From positions 440,452-504,451 of the forward strand of contig NZ_KB905403.1 in the NCBI RefSeq assembly GCF_000379465.1: a stretch of 64,000 nucleotides of DNA. The letters run 5' to 3'. The position numbers were made by a program, and so were the translations under genes. This stretch comes from Sciscionella marina DSM 45152 (GTDB lineage Bacteria > Actinomycetota > Actinomycetes > Mycobacteriales > Pseudonocardiaceae). The notes beneath the pieces were generated by a model. The model was not told where the DNA came from. It saw nothing but the letters and a program-made list of their open reading frames with translations, and did no database searches. Shown here one piece after another: positions 61,174 through 64,000 of the stretch (position 1 is the stretch's first letter; every line of letters starts with the position of its first letter).

Positions 61174-61265
61174 ACTATCGAAGCAGCTCCCCACCTAACG
61201 AGCTCCAGCCCGGTAGACACGCCACAAGATCAGCGACGGAACCGTTCACCGTTACAGTCCCACCG

Positions 61266-62354
61266 TCAACGCGGTGCGAGCCTATCGGCAAACCAGTCGG
61301 CGACGAGGGACGTGCGTTCGTGGCAGTGGTTGTAGATGGTGTGGTCACCGTCTGGCCAGACGCACAGCGTCTTGTCGGCGCCTGCGCTGTCCAGGAAGGG
61401 CTGCTGTGCGTCGAGATCGAACAGTGCGTCGTGCCCGCCGTGCAGAACCAGCAGTGGGCAGTCGATGTGTGCGCGGCGCGGGTCGAACTCGAGGCGCCGG
61501 AAATTCGCGGCGATACGGTCGGTGTCGGGCGTGCCCAGCATCGCCGCGGCCTGTTCGTCGAAGCTGCGATGTCCGAGCAGCGACGGTCGGGCGGGCGCGC
61601 CGTTGACGCAACAGGCCCGCAATCTGCGGTCCGCGGCGGCGGTGAGTGCTGCGTAGAGACCGCCGAGGCTGTTGCCGAAGATGCCCACCGCCGAGCCGAG
61701 TGATCTGTCGTGGTCCACGAAGTCGAGGTACCTGCCGTACGCGGCCGGAATGTCCACGTCGAGGAACACGCGATGCCGTAGCCGGGTCTCTCCCTGGCCC
61801 GGCCCTTCGGCGAGGATGGTCGCGAAGCCGCGCGCCGCCAGCGCGTCGGCGTGACGCCAGTACGCGGCTCCCCACCCGCTCTGGCCGCCGAACACGATGA
61901 CCGTGCCGAGCGCCTCGGTTCTCGGTGGTCTGATCAACCAGCCGACCAGATGCTGCGAGCCGAAGCCCAGTACCAGTTTCTCGAAGCGGTCGCCGAGGAC
62001 GCCGGACAGGGTGGACAGCAACGAACTCAATTGGTCGTACAGCTGGTGTTTGCGGGGTGTGTCGTCGTTGAACGCCATCTGCGCGAAGATCAGGTCGGCG
62101 ACGGCCGCGCGGTACGCCTCGACCGCCGTCGCCGGATGGCCCGCCTCCAGCGCCTGTCGCCCGCGGACCTCTTGGGCGTGTGCCAACGACTCGGCGGCGA
62201 CGTCCCACGCCGATCCGTCAGCCGTCATGGCCTGCATTCGGGTGATGTCGTCGGGCAGCATCCCGTAGTCGAACATGCGGGTCGGCGTCATCGACCGCCA
62301 CTGTGCAGCCAGCAGTTTCTGCGCCGGTGACGAGGTGTCCGTCGGCCGGTTCAT
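61266..62354 (-). CDS. FrsA-like alpha/beta hydrolase, probable ring-cleavage-product hydrolase
   Basis: About 362 residues; ATG at 62354 overlaps the stop of the preceding hydroxylase gene (ATGA). An N-terminal helical domain of about 140 residues (MNRPTDTSSPAQKLLAAQW...) precedes the hydrolase core: VIVFGGQSGWG, ILAEGPGQGET, nucleophile in GIFGNSLGGLYAAL (about residue 230), Asp in HGGHDALFDL and His in DGDHTIYNH. Architecture as in DhpHA/FrsA-type C-C hydrolases acting on dioxygenase products. Coupled translation with the FAD hydroxylase supports an aromatic degradation role. Confidence 0.8.
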   Translation of the reverse strand: MNRPTDTSSPAQKLLAAQWRSMTPTRMFDYGMLPDDITRMQAMTADGSAWDVAAESLAHAQEVRGRQALEAGHPATAVEAYRAAVADLIFAQMAFNDDTPRKHQLYDQLSSLLSTLSGVLGDRFEKLVLGFGSQHLVGWLIRPPRTEALGTVIVFGGQSGWGAAYWRHADALAARGFATILAEGPGQGETRLRHRVFLDVDIPAAYGRYLDFVDHDRSLGSAVGIFGNSLGGLYAALTAAADRRLRACCVNGAPARPSLLGHRSFDEQAAAMLGTPDTDRIAANFRRLEFDPRRAHIDCPLLVLHGGHDALFDLDAQQPFLDSAGADKTLCVWPDGDHTIYNHCHERTSLVADWFADRLAPR

Positions 62355-63952
62355 CGTGTGGCCGTCATTCGCGCTCCGTCCGGCTCCGGCCGGCTGACAT
62401 AGTTCAGTTTCTCCCGGAGCTGCGCGATCAGCGGACCGATGCCTGCTGCGGCGCATGTTCCGAAGATCGCGAAGTCCGGTCGGCTGAGGAACATGTCGGC
62501 GCCGACGTCGTCGAGATATCGCGTGTACGTTCCCGCCACGTCCCGGAAGGAGCGGGCTTCGCCCTCGGCCAGCGTGTGCACCGTGCAGCCGATCTCGTCC
62601 AGGAAAGCCTCCTGCTCGCGATCGAGCAGCCCGTCGGTTCCCGTCCGGGTCACCAACCGGAAGCCGTGGCCGAATACGTCGTCGAACCTTCCCGACCGAC
62701 CGTCCGGGGTGGACACCGGTCCCTGTGGCGCGAGGGTGCCGGCGAACGGTGCCGGGGTGCCGTCACCGGCCGTGTGGACGACCCCGGTCTCGAGAACGGG
62801 GAACGGAGGTGGCGGCGGCATGGAACCGCTGAGGAACGCTTCGTCACGGGCCGCGGCACGCGCCGGGTCCATTGTGTACGCGACGTCACCGAGCATGATC
62901 GACGTCTCGATGATCGTCAGGGCGTGTGGCCGACGTTCCCCCTCGTAGGTCGCCAGCAGCTGCTCGGCGGCCCGTTCCCGCAGCACCAGGTCGAGCTTCC
63001 ACGCGAGGGTGACCGCGTCCCGCATCCCGGAGCAGGCGCCCTGGCCCATGGTCGGAGGCATCGTGTGCGCCGCGTCGCCCACCAGGAACACCCGATTGCC
63101 TACGCTCCACGAATCGGCAATCCTCGCCCTGATGGGATACAGCACCTGACGGATGATCTCGACATCGTCGGGGCCGAGGCCATGCGTCTCCCACAGCCAC
63201 TGCCACGCGCGGTCCCGGACCTCGAGGACGTCCTCGTTCTCACCGGGCAACGCGGCAAACTCGAAGCGCTGCCGCTCGTGACCGATGGGCATGAACATGT
63301 GGGGCCTTGCCGGGTCGCAGAACAGCATGGTGTGGTCGAACCGAGCCGGGAGCCGGCGCAACGTCTTCGTGTCGATGTTCAGCCACCGCTCGTCCACACC
63401 GAAGTCGAACTGCCCGATGCCGAGCGCGGTGCGCACGAAGCTGTTGGCGCCGTCGGCGCCCAGCAGGTACCTGGACCGGACCGTGGCCCGGCGATCACCG
63501 TGCGCCTCGTGCGCGGTCAGCTCGACCCGATCTGCCAGGACGTGGAGGTCCGTCGCCTGCCATCCGCACAGGTGCAGGACGTTCGGGTGCTGCCGCACCC
63601 GCGTATCGATCGCGTCCTCGATGTCCGGTTGGTACATCGAGATGTGTGCGGGATGCCCACACGACTCACCGTCCCACGGCAGCTCGACCAGGAGCTTGCC
63701 GTCGGTGTTGATGTACTTGAAACTGTCCAGTGCATGGGCATCCCGCAGCGCCACGTCGACGTCCGCGGCGGCCTGCACGATACGCGCGGCCTCCCCATCG
63801 ATGTGGGTGAGCCGTGGCAGGCCGTACAGGTGCGAATGCCGCTCCACTACGACGACGCGATGGCCCATCCCGCCCAGTATCGAGGCGGCGACCAGACCAG
63901 TCGGGCCGTAGCCGACGATGGCGACATCGGCATCGTAGGACTCATCGATCAT
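62351..63952 (-). CDS. MhpA-like FAD-dependent aromatic hydroxylase
   Basis: 533 residues from ATG 63952. Group A flavoprotein monooxygenase: Rossmann VAIVGYGPTGLVAASILGGMGHRVVVVER, the DG motif LLGADGANSFVRTALG (about residue 175), and GDAAHTMPPTMGQGACSGMRDAVTLAWKL (FAD ribityl site, about residue 305). A C-terminal thioredoxin-like domain follows. It resembles 3-(3-hydroxyphenyl)propionate hydroxylase MhpA. First gene of an operon with the FrsA-like hydrolase; exact substrate undetermined. Confidence 0.88.
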   Translation of the reverse strand: MIDESYDADVAIVGYGPTGLVAASILGGMGHRVVVVERHSHLYGLPRLTHIDGEAARIVQAAADVDVALRDAHALDSFKYINTDGKLLVELPWDGESCGHPAHISMYQPDIEDAIDTRVRQHPNVLHLCGWQATDLHVLADRVELTAHEAHGDRRATVRSRYLLGADGANSFVRTALGIGQFDFGVDERWLNIDTKTLRRLPARFDHTMLFCDPARPHMFMPIGHERQRFEFAALPGENEDVLEVRDRAWQWLWETHGLGPDDVEIIRQVLYPIRARIADSWSVGNRVFLVGDAAHTMPPTMGQGACSGMRDAVTLAWKLDLVLRERAAEQLLATYEGERRPHALTIIETSIMLGDVAYTMDPARAAARDEAFLSGSMPPPPPFPVLETGVVHTAGDGTPAPFAGTLAPQGPVSTPDGRSGRFDDVFGHGFRLVTRTGTDGLLDREQEAFLDEIGCTVHTLAEGEARSFRDVAGTYTRYLDDVGADMFLSRPDFAIFGTCAAAGIGPLIAQLREKLNYVSRPEPDGARMTATR

Positions 63953-63978
63953 TGCGCGCTCCCACCGATCGTTCGCGA

Positions 63979-63997
63979 TAACTGAACCTAATAGTTA
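63979..63997. promoter_or_regulatory. Inverted repeat upstream of the hydroxylase operon
   Basis: TAACT (63979-63983) and AGTTA (63993-63997), nine bases apart, in an AT-rich patch 27 bases before the hydroxylase start. A candidate operator; the regulator gene must lie beyond the window edge. Confidence 0.4.
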
Positions 63998-64000
63998 GGA

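Overview
The window is about 68-70% G+C with dense, short-spaced, strongly GC3-biased genes, GTG/TTG starts and many 4-nt ATGA/GTGA overlaps. It is chromosomal DNA of a high-GC actinomycete. A PE/PPE-like (WXG100-type) pair at the left edge, two antigen-85-like esterases, a HAIR (HspR) element before hsp20 and an MMPL transporter operon suggest Mycobacteriales/Pseudonocardiales, and Pseudonocardiaceae is my best guess. That placement is inference; no rRNA gene is present.

Left part, 1-32.3 kb, is intact. It holds the PE/PPE-like pair, a GH15 glucosidase/trehalase, two tandem secreted GH25 lysozymes, a macrolide-type glycosyltransferase, the purS-purQ-purL operon, a metallo-hydrolase, hsp20, and a divergent TetR / MMPL-ATPase fusion / YhgE-Pip export locus. 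Next come an antigen-85-like esterase, a CPBP protease, arginine deiminase, a DprA-like gene overlapping a frameshifted ComF-like phosphoribosyltransferase, a TetR-SGNH hydrolase pair, an AraC regulator with small membrane proteins, a nucleoside hydrolase, a second antigen-85-like esterase, an aromatic/histidinol-phosphate aminotransferase and an acetoacetyl-CoA synthetase.

At 32.4-34.9 kb, tRNA-Ser(GCT) and tRNA-Arg(ACG) are followed by a small integrated element. A 33-bp 3' piece of tRNA-Arg recurs 2.3 kb downstream. Between the copies lie a tyrosine-recombinase gene that stops exactly where the catalytic tyrosine is expected, an 8-bp tandem repeat and one SRPBCC gene. At 35.2-39.9 kb there is a regulated operon: a divergent AsnC/Lrp regulator, then an MHS-type transporter, an M20 peptidase and an N-acylamino-acid racemase-like enolase, likely for uptake and processing of N-acyl amino acids.

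From 40 to 61 kb the region is accessory and eroded. Intact modules are a tannase-like esterase, a universal stress protein, MarR-MFS-isochorismatase, aldehyde dehydrogenase-DUF779, a membrane-anchored methyltransferase, GNAT, alpha/beta hydrolases and a divergent LysR-SDR pair. They are separated by fragments of at least seven insertion-sequence families (IS21, IS481, ISL3, IS110, IS1380, IS5, IS3) and truncated host genes (SDR, CoA-transferase, TetR, P450, NIPSNAP, ABM). The right edge carries a two-gene operon for a FAD aromatic hydroxylase and an FrsA-like hydrolase, suggestive of ring hydroxylation and cleavage-product hydrolysis. The points most worth following up are the MMPL-ATPase fusion, the DprA/phosphoribosyltransferase pair, the tRNA-Arg element with its disabled integrase, and the nested IS remnants.
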